Shown: positions 7,488 to 16,544, numbered from the stretch's first letter. The stretch is DNA of 64,000 nucleotides from an uncultured Mucilaginibacter sp. (GCA_903864275.1 CAIPFE010000010.1:1-64000); one strand, 5' to 3'. The notes: a model not told the origin generated them from the letters alone. Translations and numbers: made by a program.

Positions 7488-10334
7488 ATGATAACAAAAG
7501 CAGTTGACCTTGGCGAGCAAAACGAAGTTGAAGTGTACGGGGCCAGGGTACATAATTTAAAAAATATCGATGTTTCGTTTCCGCGTAACCAGCTGGTGGT
7601 AATTACCGGTTTAAGCGGCAGCGGGAAATCGTCGCTGGCGTTTGATACTATTTATGCCGAGGGCCAGCGGAGGTACATGGAAACCTTTTCGGCCTACTCT
7701 CGCCAGTTTATGGGGGGTATGGAACGGCCTGATGTAGATAAAATATCGGGTCTTAGCCCTGTTATCGCTATCGAACAAAAAACAACCAGCAAAAACCCGC
7801 GCTCTACTGTTGGTACTATCACCGAGATCTATGATTTTATGCGCCTGCTTTTTGCCCGTACCGGCGAAGCATACTCTTATGTGAGCGGCGAGAAGATGGA
7901 ACGCATGTCTGAAGATCAAATACAAAAAACGATCTCCGAAAAATTTCACGGGCAGCCTGTAAATATCCTTGCGCCCGTAGTAAAAGCCAGGAAAGGGCAT
8001 TACCGCGAGCTTTTTGAACAGGTACGCAAGCAGGGATACTTAAAAGTTTGGATAGATGGCGCTATAGCCGATGTTGAACCAAAAATGCAGGTTGACCGTT
8101 ACAAGATCCACGATATTGATATTGTTGTTGACAGGTTAGTGGTTAACGAACAGGATAGCAAACGCCTTTATACATCCATACAAACAGCATTAAAAATAGC
8201 CAAAGGGATCATCCGGGTAGCCGATAAAGACAATAATGTTGCTTATTACAGCAAGTACCTGATGGACCCGGTTTCGGGTATATCTTACGATGAGCCGCAG
8301 CCAAACACCTTTTCTTTTAATTCACCTTATGGCGCCTGTGAGAAATGCAATGGTCTCGGTTATATTTTCGAAGTGGATGAAGCTTCGGTGATCCCTAATC
8401 CAAAACTAAGCATCCTTAATGGCGGCCTTGCCCCTATTGGCGAATACCGCGAAACATGGATATTCCAGGTGTTGAAAGCACTGGCTAAAAAATACGAGTT
8501 CTCACTATCAACTCCCATCGAAAAACTTTCGCGCGACCACCTGGATATCATACTGAACGGATCAACCGAAATGATCACCGTTGCCGTTGAGTACAACAAA
8601 TGGAACGTGCAAAGCTACCAGGTAAGTTTTGACGGCATTATCCGCATGCTGGAGGAACAGCAGGAACGCCGCGGCGAGGAAGGTATGGACGACATGGAAA
8701 ACTACCGTGTGTTAAGGACATGCCCGGTTTGTGATGGCGCAAGACTGAAAAAGGAATCGCTGCATTTTAAGGTTGATAATAAAAATATTTTCGAGCTGGC
8801 CTGTATGGACATCAGTACCCTGCAGGAATGGTTTGCCGGCCTCGAAGATCGTTTAACCGAACGCCAGAACGTCATCGCGAAAGAAATATTAAAAGAAATA
8901 AGGGCAAGGATAGTATTTTTATTAGATGTTGGCCTGAGCTATTTAACGCTCGACCGTACGGCAAAAACATTATCGGGCGGCGAGGCGCAGCGCATACGGC
9001 TGGCAACACAAATAGGCTCGCAACTGATGAATGTGATGTACATCCTGGATGAACCAAGTATTGGCCTGCACCAACGTGACAACGAACGGCTGATAAATGC
9101 ATTAAAAAACCTGCGTGACCTGGGCAATACCGTGCTGGTGGTTGAACACGATAAGGATATGATATTGCATGCTGACCACGTAATTGACATGGGCCCGGCG
9201 GCAGGCGTACATGGCGGCGAGATCGTGGCCCAGGGCACCCCGGCTGAATTAATGAAACAGCATACCCTGACTACGTCATACATCAATGGTGAGCGTGAAA
9301 TTGCCGTTCCTAAACAAAGGCGTGAAGGCACCGGAAAGATATTAACCTTAAAAAAGGCTGAGGGCCATAATTTAAAGAAAGTTACTGTTGATTTCCCCTT
9401 AGGGAAACTCATCGGTGTTACCGGCGTTTCGGGCAGCGGTAAATCAAGTTTAATTACCGAAACTTTATATCCCATATTAAACCATCACTTTTTCAGGGCA
9501 AAAAAACACCCGCTGCCTTATGAAAAAATTGAGGGCATGGAGCATATTGATAAAATAATTGAAATAGACCAGGCCCCGATCGGTCGTACGCCGCGGTCAA
9601 ACCCGGCTACTTATACCGGGGTATTTTCAGATATCCGTAACCTGTACGTACAACTGCCCGAATCACGTATCAGGGGGTATAAACCCGGTCGTTTCTCGTT
9701 CAACGTTAAAGGCGGCCGCTGCGAAACCTGCCAGGGCGCCGGTTTAAAGGTGATCGAAATGAATTTTTTGCCTGATGTACAGGTTCCCTGCGAGGAATGC
9801 GGCGGCAGGCGCTATAACCGCGAAACATTAGAAGTGCGTTATCGCGGAAAATCCATCAGCGATGTGCTGGATATGAGCATTGAGGACGCGACGCCATTTT
9901 TCGAGCATATCCCTGCTATCTATCGTAAAGTTAAAACTTTGAATGATGTCGGTTTAGGATACATCACGTTAGGGCAATCTTCAACTACGTTGTCGGGCGG
10001 CGAGGCGCAGCGCGTTAAGCTGGCCACTGAGCTTTCTAAAAAAGATACCGGCAATACTTTTTATATTTTAGATGAACCTACTACCGGTTTGCATTTCGAA
10101 GATATAAATGTGCTGCTCGGCGTACTAAACCAACTGGTTGATAAAGGCAATACCGTACTGGTAATTGAGCATAACTTGGATGTAATTAAGGTTGTTGACC
10201 ACGTAATTGATCTCGGTCCCGAAGGCGGCACGGGCGGCGGAAAAATACTGTTTTCGGGCACACCGGAAGCATTGTGCAAGGTAAAGGATAGCTTTACCGG
10301 GCAGTTTTTAAAAAGGGAGATGGGAGTGAAGTAG
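7488..10334 (+). CDS. uvrA: excinuclease ABC subunit A
   Basis: A 948-residue UvrA, the damage-sensing ATPase of nucleotide excision repair; it acts as a dimer with UvrB on DNA. Two ABC modules are visible: Walker A GLSGSGKSSLAFDT (about 42-55) with its signature LSGGEAQRIRLATQIG and Walker B MYILDEPSIGLHQRD, and the second Walker A GVSGSGKSSLITET (about 645-658) with LSGGEAQRVKLATELS and FYILDEPTTGLHFED. Zinc-binding Cys pairs are present (CEKCNGLGY, CPVCDGARL, CETCQGAG, CEECGGRRY). Length is normal for the family. The start at 7488 (MITKAVDLGEQNEVEVYGARVHNLKNI) is the first ATG after the leader hairpin. Confidence 0.98.
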   Translation: MITKAVDLGEQNEVEVYGARVHNLKNIDVSFPRNQLVVITGLSGSGKSSLAFDTIYAEGQRRYMETFSAYSRQFMGGMERPDVDKISGLSPVIAIEQKTTSKNPRSTVGTITEIYDFMRLLFARTGEAYSYVSGEKMERMSEDQIQKTISEKFHGQPVNILAPVVKARKGHYRELFEQVRKQGYLKVWIDGAIADVEPKMQVDRYKIHDIDIVVDRLVVNEQDSKRLYTSIQTALKIAKGIIRVADKDNNVAYYSKYLMDPVSGISYDEPQPNTFSFNSPYGACEKCNGLGYIFEVDEASVIPNPKLSILNGGLAPIGEYRETWIFQVLKALAKKYEFSLSTPIEKLSRDHLDIILNGSTEMITVAVEYNKWNVQSYQVSFDGIIRMLEEQQERRGEEGMDDMENYRVLRTCPVCDGARLKKESLHFKVDNKNIFELACMDISTLQEWFAGLEDRLTERQNVIAKEILKEIRARIVFLLDVGLSYLTLDRTAKTLSGGEAQRIRLATQIGSQLMNVMYILDEPSIGLHQRDNERLINALKNLRDLGNTVLVVEHDKDMILHADHVIDMGPAAGVHGGEIVAQGTPAELMKQHTLTTSYINGEREIAVPKQRREGTGKILTLKKAEGHNLKKVTVDFPLGKLIGVTGVSGSGKSSLITETLYPILNHHFFRAKKHPLPYEKIEGMEHIDKIIEIDQAPIGRTPRSNPATYTGVFSDIRNLYVQLPESRIRGYKPGRFSFNVKGGRCETCQGAGLKVIEMNFLPDVQVPCEECGGRRYNRETLEVRYRGKSISDVLDMSIEDATPFFEHIPAIYRKVKTLNDVGLGYITLGQSSTTLSGGEAQRVKLATELSKKDTGNTFYILDEPTTGLHFEDINVLLGVLNQLVDKGNTVLVIEHNLDVIKVVDHVIDLGPEGGTGGGKILFSGTPEALCKVKDSFTGQFLKREMGVK

Positions 10335-10381
10335 TGTGTCAATTTTCTTCGTGCTATATCAATAATTAAAATCCAATTTCT

Positions 10382-10389
10382 TATATTTG
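10382..10389 (+). promoter_or_regulatory. -7 promoter box of the PIN-type TA pair
   Basis: TATATTTG matches TAnnTTTG and lies only 6 nt before the ATG at 10395, predicting a nearly leaderless mRNA. Confidence 0.6.
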
Positions 10390-10394
10390 ATATT

Positions 10395-10631
10395 ATGGAC
10401 ACTAAGGAAGTACTTTCTGATTCATTAAATGAGCAACAGCTAATGATGTTGCGCCTTTTAAAAAATCCAATGCCCGAGGATGATTTTATACAGATAAGGC
10501 GGCTTGCGGTAAAATTATTAGCTAAGCAGATAGATGAAACCATTGAAGAATGGGAAAATAAAAATAATATCACCGCCGATACTTATGAACAGATGAGCAA
10601 AATGCATTTTCGCAGCCATCCAAAATCTTAA
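10395..10631 (+). CDS. putative antitoxin of a PIN-toxin pair
   Basis: A 78-residue acidic, mostly helical protein with no motif I recognise (MDTKEVLSDSLNEQQLMMLRLL at the N-terminus, IDETIEEWENKNNITADTYEQM near the C-terminus). Its job is inferred from position: its stop codon overlaps the start of a PIN-domain gene by one base (TAATG at 10629-10633), the usual layout of an antitoxin followed by its toxin. It probably binds and blocks the PIN nuclease through its C-terminal half and may repress the shared promoter, although no standard DNA-binding fold is evident. Confidence 0.7.
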   Translation: MDTKEVLSDSLNEQQLMMLRLLKNPMPEDDFIQIRRLAVKLLAKQIDETIEEWENKNNITADTYEQMSKMHFRSHPKS

Positions 10632-11041
10632 TGAAGATTGTTTTAGACTCGAATGTGTTGTTAATTGCTCTCGGAAGAAAAAGCAGGTTTAAGCCAATTT
10701 GGGACGCTTTTACCGATGGAAAATATCAATTGGTCATTTCCGACGAAATCCTCTATGAATACCAGGAGATTTTAGTTCAACATTCCGCTATTGGTATAGC
10801 AGAAAAAGTTAGCGAGACATTTGTCGAATCGCCCGATATTATATTTCAACAGATCTATTATAAATGGAATGTAATTAAGGCGGATCCGGATGACAATAAG
10901 TTTTTCGATATAGCAGTTGCTGCCAATGCCAATTACCTTGTCACTAATGATGCTCATTTTAATAAAGCCAAAAAATCATCTTTTCCTTCGGTAAAAATTA
11001 TATCAGCCGAAGACTTTTTGCACATTGTTAAAGGTTTTTAG
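10631..11041 (+). CDS. PIN-domain toxin, PIN family TA component
   Basis: A 136-residue PIN-fold ribonuclease of the COG1569 toxin group. The acidic active-site residues are in place: Asp in MKIVLDSNVLL (residue about 6), Glu in ISDEILYEYQEIL (about 43), Asp in KADPDDNKFFDIAVAANANYLVTND (about 84-102). These bind Mg or Mn and cut RNA, often tRNA or mRNA. It is translationally coupled to the upstream antitoxin. A second, unrelated TA pair follows 87 nt downstream. Confidence 0.88.
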   Translation: MKIVLDSNVLLIALGRKSRFKPIWDAFTDGKYQLVISDEILYEYQEILVQHSAIGIAEKVSETFVESPDIIFQQIYYKWNVIKADPDDNKFFDIAVAANANYLVTNDAHFNKAKKSSFPSVKIISAEDFLHIVKGF

Positions 11042-11056
11042 TTTTTAAGATTGTTT

Positions 11057-11098
11057 AGATAAATAACATGTACAGAAAGTTGTACATGTTATTTATCT
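11057..11098. promoter_or_regulatory. yefM-yoeB operator: 17-bp inverted repeat with two TGTACA cores
   Basis: A perfect 17-bp inverted repeat (arms 11057-11073 and 11082-11098) around an 8-nt centre. Each half contains a TGTACA hexamer (11069-11074 and 11081-11086), 12 bp apart centre to centre. The E. coli YefM-YoeB operator also uses two palindromes with TGTACA cores. Its right edge overlaps a -7-like TATCTTAG at 11094-11101, 28 nt before the yefM start, as expected for autorepression. The hairpin might also end transcription of the PIN gene, but the lack of an immediate T run argues against that. Confidence 0.75.
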
Positions 11099-11128
11099 TA
11101 GCTATTTTTACTCCAAAATCATAAAAAT

Positions 11129-11383
11129 ATGCAGATTACCACTTACACAAATTTCAGGCAGCAGTTAAAATCTTATTTAGATAAGGTTCGGAATAGCCAT
11201 TCGCCGCTATATGTTACAAGTGCCAATGGCGAAGATGTTGTTGTCCTTTCAAAGTCTGACTATGAGAGTATGGAAGAGACTTTTTATCTGCTCAAAAGCC
11301 CCGCTAATGCCGCAAGGTTATTGAAAAGCATTGAAGACCGTGAAAAAGGTTTAGGGCAGGAACGAACCTTAATTGAAGAATGA
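11129..11383 (+). CDS. YefM/Phd-type antitoxin
   Basis: An 84-residue antitoxin of the Phd/YefM family. The N-terminal half is the DNA-binding and dimerisation part (MQITTYTNFRQQLKSYLDKV, then PLYVTSANGEDVVVLSKSDYESMEETFYLL, the family signature). The acidic C-terminal helix (LLKSIEDREKGLGQERTLIEE) neutralises the toxin. The gene overlaps the YoeB gene by 4 nt (ATGA). It is likely to repress its own operon with YoeB through the TGTACA operator just upstream. Confidence 0.93.
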   Translation: MQITTYTNFRQQLKSYLDKVRNSHSPLYVTSANGEDVVVLSKSDYESMEETFYLLKSPANAARLLKSIEDREKGLGQERTLIEE

Positions 11384-11634
11384 AAATAGTTTTTCTTGAC
11401 CAGGCATGGGAAGACTATCTGTATTGGCAAAATACAGATAAAGCCATGTTGAAAAAGATCAATGCTTTAGTAAAAGAAATTGAAAGAACGCCTTTTGAAG
11501 GCAGTGGTAAACCAGAACCTTTAAAACATAACCTGACCGGCTTATGGTCGCGCAGAATAAATCTTGACCATAGATTAGTTTACAAAATTGAAAATGAAGC
11601 TGTTGTTATTTATCAATGCCGGTATCATTATTAA
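11380..11634 (+). CDS. yoeB: YoeB/Txe ribosome-dependent mRNA endoribonuclease toxin
   Basis: An 84-residue toxin closely similar to E. coli YoeB in length and sequence. It cuts mRNA in the ribosomal A site. Residues needed for catalysis are present: Glu in GSGKPEPLKHNL, the Arg in LWSRRINLDHRLVY and the C-terminal CRYHY, whose His and Tyr are catalytic. The reading frame overlaps the antitoxin by ATGA, ensuring antitoxin is made first. All parts are intact, so the module is probably active. Confidence 0.95.
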   Translation: MKIVFLDQAWEDYLYWQNTDKAMLKKINALVKEIERTPFEGSGKPEPLKHNLTGLWSRRINLDHRLVYKIENEAVVIYQCRYHY

Positions 11635-11730
11635 TTTTATACCATTACAACTTCCACTATTAACAACACGCAATTAACTTTTTAACACCCTACTCAAAAC
11701 AAAGACAAACAATCGTAACTTTATGGTTAT

Positions 11731-13236
11731 ATGCTGCCACTGTTAACCTCCGCCCAGATACGCGAAGCTGATGCTTATACTATAGCTCATGAACCTATTG
11801 CTTCTATCGACCTGATGGAGCGCGCCTCCAAAGCCTTTGTGGGCTGGTTTGTCAATCATTTTCCTGATAAAAAGCAAGCCATCTCTGTTTATTGCGGTAC
11901 TGGAAATAATGGCGGCGATGGCCTCGCTATTGCCAGGATGCTTGGCGATCATCAATATAAAAACCTCGCCGTTAAAATAGCCCGTTTTTCAGATAAAGCC
12001 ACGGATGATTTTAATACCAATCTTAAAAGAATTCAGCAAACCAAAATTCAGATAACAGAAATTGGTAAGGGTGAAAAGCCGCCGGTGGATGAGAGTGAGG
12101 TTTTGATCGTGGCCCTGTTAGGCACAGGTTTAAACAAGCCGCTTGACGGGGATTATAAACAACTGGTTAGCTATATAAACAGTTTGCAAAAAACAGTGGT
12201 ATCAGTCGACGTGCCGGCCGGCCTTTTTAGCGATGGGGAGATGCCGCCTGGCGCCTTAGTTTTAAAAGCCGACCTTGTGATCACTTTCCAGGCGCCAAAG
12301 ATCAGTTTTTTGCTGCCTGAATCAGGCCCTTACATTAAATGCTGGGAAGCGGTGAATATTGGTATTGATGAGAAATTTATCCAATCCCTTAATTCCCCAT
12401 ACCAGGCGGTCGAAGAAAAAGATATCCGGAAAATGCTGAAGCCCCGGCACCGCTTCAGCAATAAAGGCACTTATGGCCATACACTTATCGTTGCCGGCCA
12501 GCACGAAACTATGGGGGCCGCGCTGCTATGCGCGTCAGCTTGTGTATACACAGGCGCAGGCTTAACTACAGCCTGTGTCCCGCAAAGCGGGTTAACTGCT
12601 TTAAACAGCTATATGCCCGAAATTATGGCTGTTGTAAGGCGTGACATGGAAATACCGGAAATTGAATGGGATAAATTTAATACAATGGCTATCGGGCCGG
12701 GTCTTGGCAAGGATGAATATGCTTTAGACCTTATGATCCATATTTTAACCCATTATAAAAAGCCTATTGTTATTGACGCTGATGCCCTTAATTTATTATC
12801 GACCCATAAAGAGCTTTGGAATGTGGTGCCCGAAAATAGTATCTTAACCCCGCACATGAAAGAGTTCGACCGGCTTTTTGGGGAGCACGAAAACTGGTGG
12901 CAGCGCATACAAACCGGTATCAAAAAAGCAAAGGACCACCAGGTTTATATCCTTTTGAAAAATGATTACACCATAATTATAACGCCGCAGGGCAAAGTTT
13001 ACTTTAACACCACCAGTAACCCGGCTATGGCCAGCGGCGGTATGGGCGACGTGCTTACCGGTATAATTACCTCGTTGATGGCACAGCATTATTCACCGGA
13101 AGAAGCTTGCATTGTTGGGGCTTATATACATGGCAAAGCGGGGGATGAACTTGCTTTGCCCAACAGGGCGAACGTGGTGCCGCCCGGCCAGGTTGCCGCC
13201 CGCCTGCCGTTTACCATGGCAAAATTAATGGCATAA
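11731..13236 (+). CDS. nnr: bifunctional NAD(P)H-hydrate epimerase/dehydratase
   Basis: A 501-residue repair enzyme that restores damaged NAD(P)H hydrates. The N-terminal YjeF_N domain (about 1-215; AVYCGTGNNGGDGLAIARML-like segment and DVPAGLFSDG) epimerises the R and S hydrates; the C-terminal ribokinase-like domain (about 225-495; NKGTYGHTLIVAG, AIGPGLGKD, PIVIDADALNLL, ASGGMGDVLTGII) dehydrates the S form using ADP. The fused arrangement is usual in bacteria. A TAACTTTA box at 11717-11724 just before the start is one mismatch from the promoter consensus. A terminator follows. Confidence 0.96.
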   Translation: MLPLLTSAQIREADAYTIAHEPIASIDLMERASKAFVGWFVNHFPDKKQAISVYCGTGNNGGDGLAIARMLGDHQYKNLAVKIARFSDKATDDFNTNLKRIQQTKIQITEIGKGEKPPVDESEVLIVALLGTGLNKPLDGDYKQLVSYINSLQKTVVSVDVPAGLFSDGEMPPGALVLKADLVITFQAPKISFLLPESGPYIKCWEAVNIGIDEKFIQSLNSPYQAVEEKDIRKMLKPRHRFSNKGTYGHTLIVAGQHETMGAALLCASACVYTGAGLTTACVPQSGLTALNSYMPEIMAVVRRDMEIPEIEWDKFNTMAIGPGLGKDEYALDLMIHILTHYKKPIVIDADALNLLSTHKELWNVVPENSILTPHMKEFDRLFGEHENWWQRIQTGIKKAKDHQVYILLKNDYTIIITPQGKVYFNTTSNPAMASGGMGDVLTGIITSLMAQHYSPEEACIVGAYIHGKAGDELALPNRANVVPPGQVAARLPFTMAKLMA

Positions 13237-13269
13237 AAAAGGCCGCAAGTATCGTGCAGCCTTTTTTTA
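13235..13269 (+). terminator. intrinsic terminator after nnr
   Basis: AAAAAAGGCCGCA pairs with TGCAGCCTTTTTTT with one mismatch, overlapping the nnr stop codon and ending in a T run. Confidence 0.75.
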
Positions 13270-13554
13270 TTAACTATTAACTGATCTTATAAAGAACAAA
13301 ATACTCAAAACATAAATAGAATGTTGTAAAAGATGATATTTATATCCAAATCATAAATACCTGATCTTAAACACCCATAAGACGCATGTAACAATATTTT
13401 ATTACAGAAAATATGCTAAAATGTTTCATTTTAACATTTTTTAACAATAATGGTGGGTGGTTGATTGAGTGAGTAGTTGATCAGGTTGATACAGCAAACT
13501 GACAAATCAGGCGATTACGCGGAATAGCCACCTGATCAAACATTAGTGCAAATA
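13270..13554. other. AT-rich intergenic region with weak word repeats
   Basis: No gene is seen here. It holds a small AT hairpin (AAAATGTT / AACATTTT, 13418-13440) and, at 13452-13490, degenerate GGTTGATT/GAGTGAGT words. AGTTGATCAGGTTG at about 13475 is partly mirrored by CCACCTGATCAAACA at about 13528, giving an imperfect inverted repeat between the convergent nnr and anti-sigma genes. Confidence 0.6.
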
Positions 13555-14376
13555 TCAGAATTTCCCGATAACCATCATATGGTCCATGGATGGGCTGGCG
13601 CTGCCGCCGTGCGGTTCGAGTGTAACTGCAAATGCATCAGCTGAAGCGATAGATTTCATTTCCTTCATGTCGCTTGTATCAGCAGTTTTATCAAAAACGC
13701 CGAGATCAACCGGTTTTCCGCTAACAAGCGCCCATAGCTGGTACTGGTGATCTTTATCGTTTGCAGGCATTTTCATCGACCGCATATCGATCCATACTTT
13801 TTTCTTAGCGGGGCTCCAGGCGACTGTAATTTGCGATTCGGGGGCTTTGGTTGTCCCCTGCAATTTCAGGAACTTAAAGGACGCATCCTGTAATACCTCC
13901 AATTCCCCGTCTTTAAGGCTTACTGTATTTGCAAAATGCTGTTTATCCAACTGCAATGATGCTATTTGGCTATTTGAATCCTGCAGCTTATTGTACAGGG
14001 ATACAAGAGCTACCGTACTTGCCAATAGTAAAGCCACGCAGGCCGCAAAAGCGTATTTGTAAAAATTGCTGGCTTTTTTGGGATGCATAGCAACAACTTT
14101 ATGCTCATGCTCCCAGGTTCTGGCAGCAAATGTGCTGTCGTCGGCAAGATTGGTAACTATACTGTTTAAAACCTTACTCCGTAAATGTTCGGGTGGTTCA
14201 ACCGCATTTTTTTCAGCATATAATTCCATTGAGCGCTCAATTTCATCCAGTTCAGCTTTTACAGCCGGATGCTTTGCAGCCATCGCCTCCACCTGGAACT
14301 TTTCTTCGGGCGTAACGTCGCCCAGAACGTAAAGTTCCAATATCCCCGATTCAATATATTTTTTTAAATCTTCCAC
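13555..14376 (-). CDS. anti-sigma factor, RskA-like
   Basis: A 273-residue membrane protein. The N-terminal cytoplasmic part (about 1-95; MEDLKKYIESGILELYVLGDVTPEEK and the HPAVKAELDEIERSME helix) resembles the anti-sigma domain that binds an ECF sigma factor. One membrane helix follows (YKYAFAACVALLLASTVALVSLY, about 106-128), then a coiled coil and a periplasmic RskA C-terminal domain (TVAWSPAKKKVWIDMRSM, YQLWALVSGKPVDLGVF, FAVTLEPHGGSASP). It starts with GTG one base after the sigma-factor stop, so the two are translationally coupled. It should hold the sigma factor inactive until a signal at the envelope releases it. Confidence 0.9.
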   Translation of the reverse strand: MEDLKKYIESGILELYVLGDVTPEEKFQVEAMAAKHPAVKAELDEIERSMELYAEKNAVEPPEHLRSKVLNSIVTNLADDSTFAARTWEHEHKVVAMHPKKASNFYKYAFAACVALLLASTVALVSLYNKLQDSNSQIASLQLDKQHFANTVSLKDGELEVLQDASFKFLKLQGTTKAPESQITVAWSPAKKKVWIDMRSMKMPANDKDHQYQLWALVSGKPVDLGVFDKTADTSDMKEMKSIASADAFAVTLEPHGGSASPSMDHMMVIGKF

Positions 14377-14377
14377 C

Positions 14378-14929
14378 TCAATTAAAATGTTTTCTGAGTT
14401 GCTGTATCGCCATTCTTAGTCGCGTTTTTATAGTCCCCAGCGGGATGCCCAATTCATCAGCTGCCTCTACATGGGTATATCCTTTAAAATAAACCAGGTC
14501 AAGGATCGACTTTTGTTCCGGCTTTAACGTCTCTACTAATTCCTTAATGCCCAGCAGCTCAGGTTTGTAAACCGTACTCCGTTGTTCGTCAATTGAAGTT
14601 ACGTTATTTTCAAGTTCCTGGTTTTTATTCTGGTTCTTATAATCCTTTGAACGTATTTTATCTATGGCCAGGTTTCGCGCTATATTGACCATCCACGTAA
14701 ACAGGCGTCCTTTTTCGGAACTATATCCCGAGAACGAATGCCAGATCTTTACAAAGGTTTCCTGGAGCACATCTTCGGCGGTAGCTGTATCTACAATTAT
14801 GCGCGAAATTACGCCGTATAACGAAGCAGAGTACATATCGTAAAGTGCTTCAATGGCAATCTTCTCCCGGTTCCTTAATGCAAGCACTAATTCCTCTTCT
14901 GTCAGTGATATTTTTCGTTTCCGGCTCAA
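14378..14929 (-). CDS. ECF RNA polymerase sigma factor, SigK-like
   Basis: A 183-residue sigma-70 family factor. Region 2 (about 12-90) shows ALYDMYSASLYGVISRI, AEDVLQETFVKIWHSF and GRLFTWMVNIARNLAIDKIRS; region 4 (about 128-180) shows LKPEQKSILDLVYFKGYTHVEAADELGIPLGTIKTRL with its helix-turn-helix. The pairing with an RskA-like anti-sigma factor places it near the SigK group. It lies 24 nt after lipA on the same strand and may be partly co-transcribed with it. Confidence 0.94.
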   Translation of the reverse strand: MSRKRKISLTEEELVLALRNREKIAIEALYDMYSASLYGVISRIIVDTATAEDVLQETFVKIWHSFSGYSSEKGRLFTWMVNIARNLAIDKIRSKDYKNQNKNQELENNVTSIDEQRSTVYKPELLGIKELVETLKPEQKSILDLVYFKGYTHVEAADELGIPLGTIKTRLRMAIQQLRKHFN

Positions 14930-14953
14930 TAGGTTGAAGATATAAAGGAATTA

Positions 14954-15832
14954 TCAGATTTCAAACAGGTGTTTTTCAGCGTGATAGGATGAACGCACCA
15001 GCGGCCCGCTTTCAACGTACCTGAAACCCATAGCTAATCCAATTTGTTTGTACCGTTCAAACTGATCGGGATGTATCCAGTCAATTACCGGGTGATGGCT
15101 GCGGGTTGGCTGCAAATACTGCCCGAGGGTCAATATCTGTACCCCGGCATTCATCAGGTCGCCCATAGCTTCCAAAACATCCTCTTCATATTCGCCCAGG
15201 CCCAGCATAATCCCCGATTTGGTACGCAATCCTGCTTGCGCAATTTGGTTTAAACACTCCAGGCTGCGGTCGTACTTGGCTTGTATGCGCACTTCGCGGG
15301 TCAAGCGCCTCACCGTTTCCAGGTTATGCGAAACTACTTCGGGGCGGGTTTCCAGCACGCGCTCAAGGTTTTCCCATACCCCCCTGAAGTCGGGCAATAA
15401 AGTTTCCAGGGTAGTTTCGGGGCTTTCCAGGCGTATAGCATTAATGGTTTCGGCCCAGATGATGGAACCTCCGTCTTTCAAATCATCGCGGTCAACCGAA
15501 GTGATCACGCAATGTTTTACCTGCATTAATTTAACGGAATTCGCCACGCGATTTGGTTCGTCAGTATCAACTGCCAGCGGTCTGCCGGTAGCAACGGCGC
15601 AGAAGGAGCAGGAGCGTGTGCAAATATTGCCTAATATCATAAAGGTGGCAGTACCGGCTCCCCAGCATTCACCCATGTTTGGACAATTGCCGCTTTCGCA
15701 AATGGTATGCAGTTTATGCGTATCCACCAAACTGCGTACCTGGGCGTATTCCTTACCAACAGGGAGCTTCACCCTAAGCCAGTCGGGCTTGCGTTGTGGC
15801 TGGGTTGCAGGGAGTACAGGCAAATCAATCAT
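14954..15832 (-). CDS. lipA: lipoyl synthase
   Basis: A 292-residue radical SAM enzyme that inserts two sulfur atoms into protein-bound octanoyl chains to make lipoyl groups for 2-oxoacid dehydrogenases and glycine cleavage. Both iron-sulfur motifs are present: the auxiliary cluster [12 protein letters not shown] (about 45-56) and the radical [11 protein letters not shown] (about 72-79). The C-terminal RSSYHAE carries the Ser ligand of the auxiliary cluster. The -7 box at 15837-15844 is 4 nt from the ATG, predicting a leaderless or near-leaderless mRNA. Confidence 0.97.
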   Translation of the reverse strand: MIDLPVLPATQPQRKPDWLRVKLPVGKEYAQVRSLVDTHKLHTICESGNCPNMGECWGAGTATFMILGNICTRSCSFCAVATGRPLAVDTDEPNRVANSVKLMQVKHCVITSVDRDDLKDGGSIIWAETINAIRLESPETTLETLLPDFRGVWENLERVLETRPEVVSHNLETVRRLTREVRIQAKYDRSLECLNQIAQAGLRTKSGIMLGLGEYEEDVLEAMGDLMNAGVQILTLGQYLQPTRSHHPVIDWIHPDQFERYKQIGLAMGFRYVESGPLVRSSYHAEKHLFEI

Positions 15833-15836
15833 AGTG

Positions 15837-15844
15837 CAAAAGTA
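15837..15844 (-). promoter_or_regulatory. -7 promoter box of lipA
   Basis: Reads TACTTTTG on the minus strand, 4 nt from the lipA start codon. Confidence 0.65.
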
Positions 15845-15935
15845 GGGAAAAAGTCCGGAAGTCGGAAAGACAGTAAAGTCTGACAGAAAAAGGAGTTGGA
15901 ATAGCAGTTGAATGATTTTTATTCTTCTTATTTGT

Positions 15936-15943
15936 TAGTTTTG
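15936..15943 (+). promoter_or_regulatory. -7 promoter box of the small secreted protein at 16021
   Basis: TAGTTTTG matches TAnnTTTG. It supports ATG 16021 as the start, because the in-frame TTG at 15955 is only 11 nt away and is not followed by a signal peptide. Confidence 0.6.
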
Positions 15944-16020
15944 TAAAGATCAAATTGTGCGTTATAAATATTTCCTCCGTCACTCACTTTGTTCGCCAAG
16001 TAGGGTTTAAAAGAAAGCCA

Positions 16021-16425
16021 ATGAAAAAAATTATACTCATAACCTTGTTGTTATTTGCCGGCTTTACTTCTAAAGCTCAAAAACTCTACGTTGAAAAGAC
16101 AGATGATGGCTATGAGCAACCAATAATTGATAAACTTTTGGCTGATAACTTTAAAGTTACTTTTAAAAAAGATAGCGCCGATTATATTATAATATGCACT
16201 ATTGTCAAAACCCGTATGAATAGGTCCAGTGGCTCGATTGCGATAGTTAACAATAAAAATGGTAAATTATTGGTAAAATCGAAAGAGGCTACAGGGCAAT
16301 CGGCGGGATGGCATGGACACTTTAATCCCCCAAGCGCCTGTATGCAAGATATTGCGGATGACTACTTAACCGGGCTAATAAATTCAGTAGCTATGATTAA
16401 GAAAACCCACAGGCGAAAGGAATAA
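16021..16425 (+). CDS. secreted protein of unknown function
   Basis: A 134-residue protein with a clear signal peptide (MKKIILITLLLFAGFTSKAQ, cleaved after AQ). The mature part is about 115 residues with alternating strands (DSADYIIICTIVKTRM, SSGSIAIVNNKNGKLLVKSKE) and a C-terminal segment SAGWHGHFNPPSACMQDIADDYLTGLI. The repeated pattern of short strands is reminiscent of small periplasmic proteins that sense or bind envelope components, but I recognise no family. It is a single-gene unit between lipA and the efflux operon. Confidence 0.75.
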   Translation: MKKIILITLLLFAGFTSKAQKLYVEKTDDGYEQPIIDKLLADNFKVTFKKDSADYIIICTIVKTRMNRSSGSIAIVNNKNGKLLVKSKEATGQSAGWHGHFNPPSACMQDIADDYLTGLINSVAMIKKTHRRKE

Positions 16426-16544
16426 ACTAAGGCCGCGAAAAAAAATAATGCAAGTGACATTCGGTTGTCGACACTTATGCGTATCGTAAGAGAAGGGTTA
16501 GGTGGACATCTGAATTTATCAGTTGCATACTAATTCAAACCGGC

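Noticed and set aside
15219..15845. 208-residue plus-strand ORF over lipA
   Set aside because: It lies entirely antisense to the conserved lipA frame; composition reflects the complementary strand.
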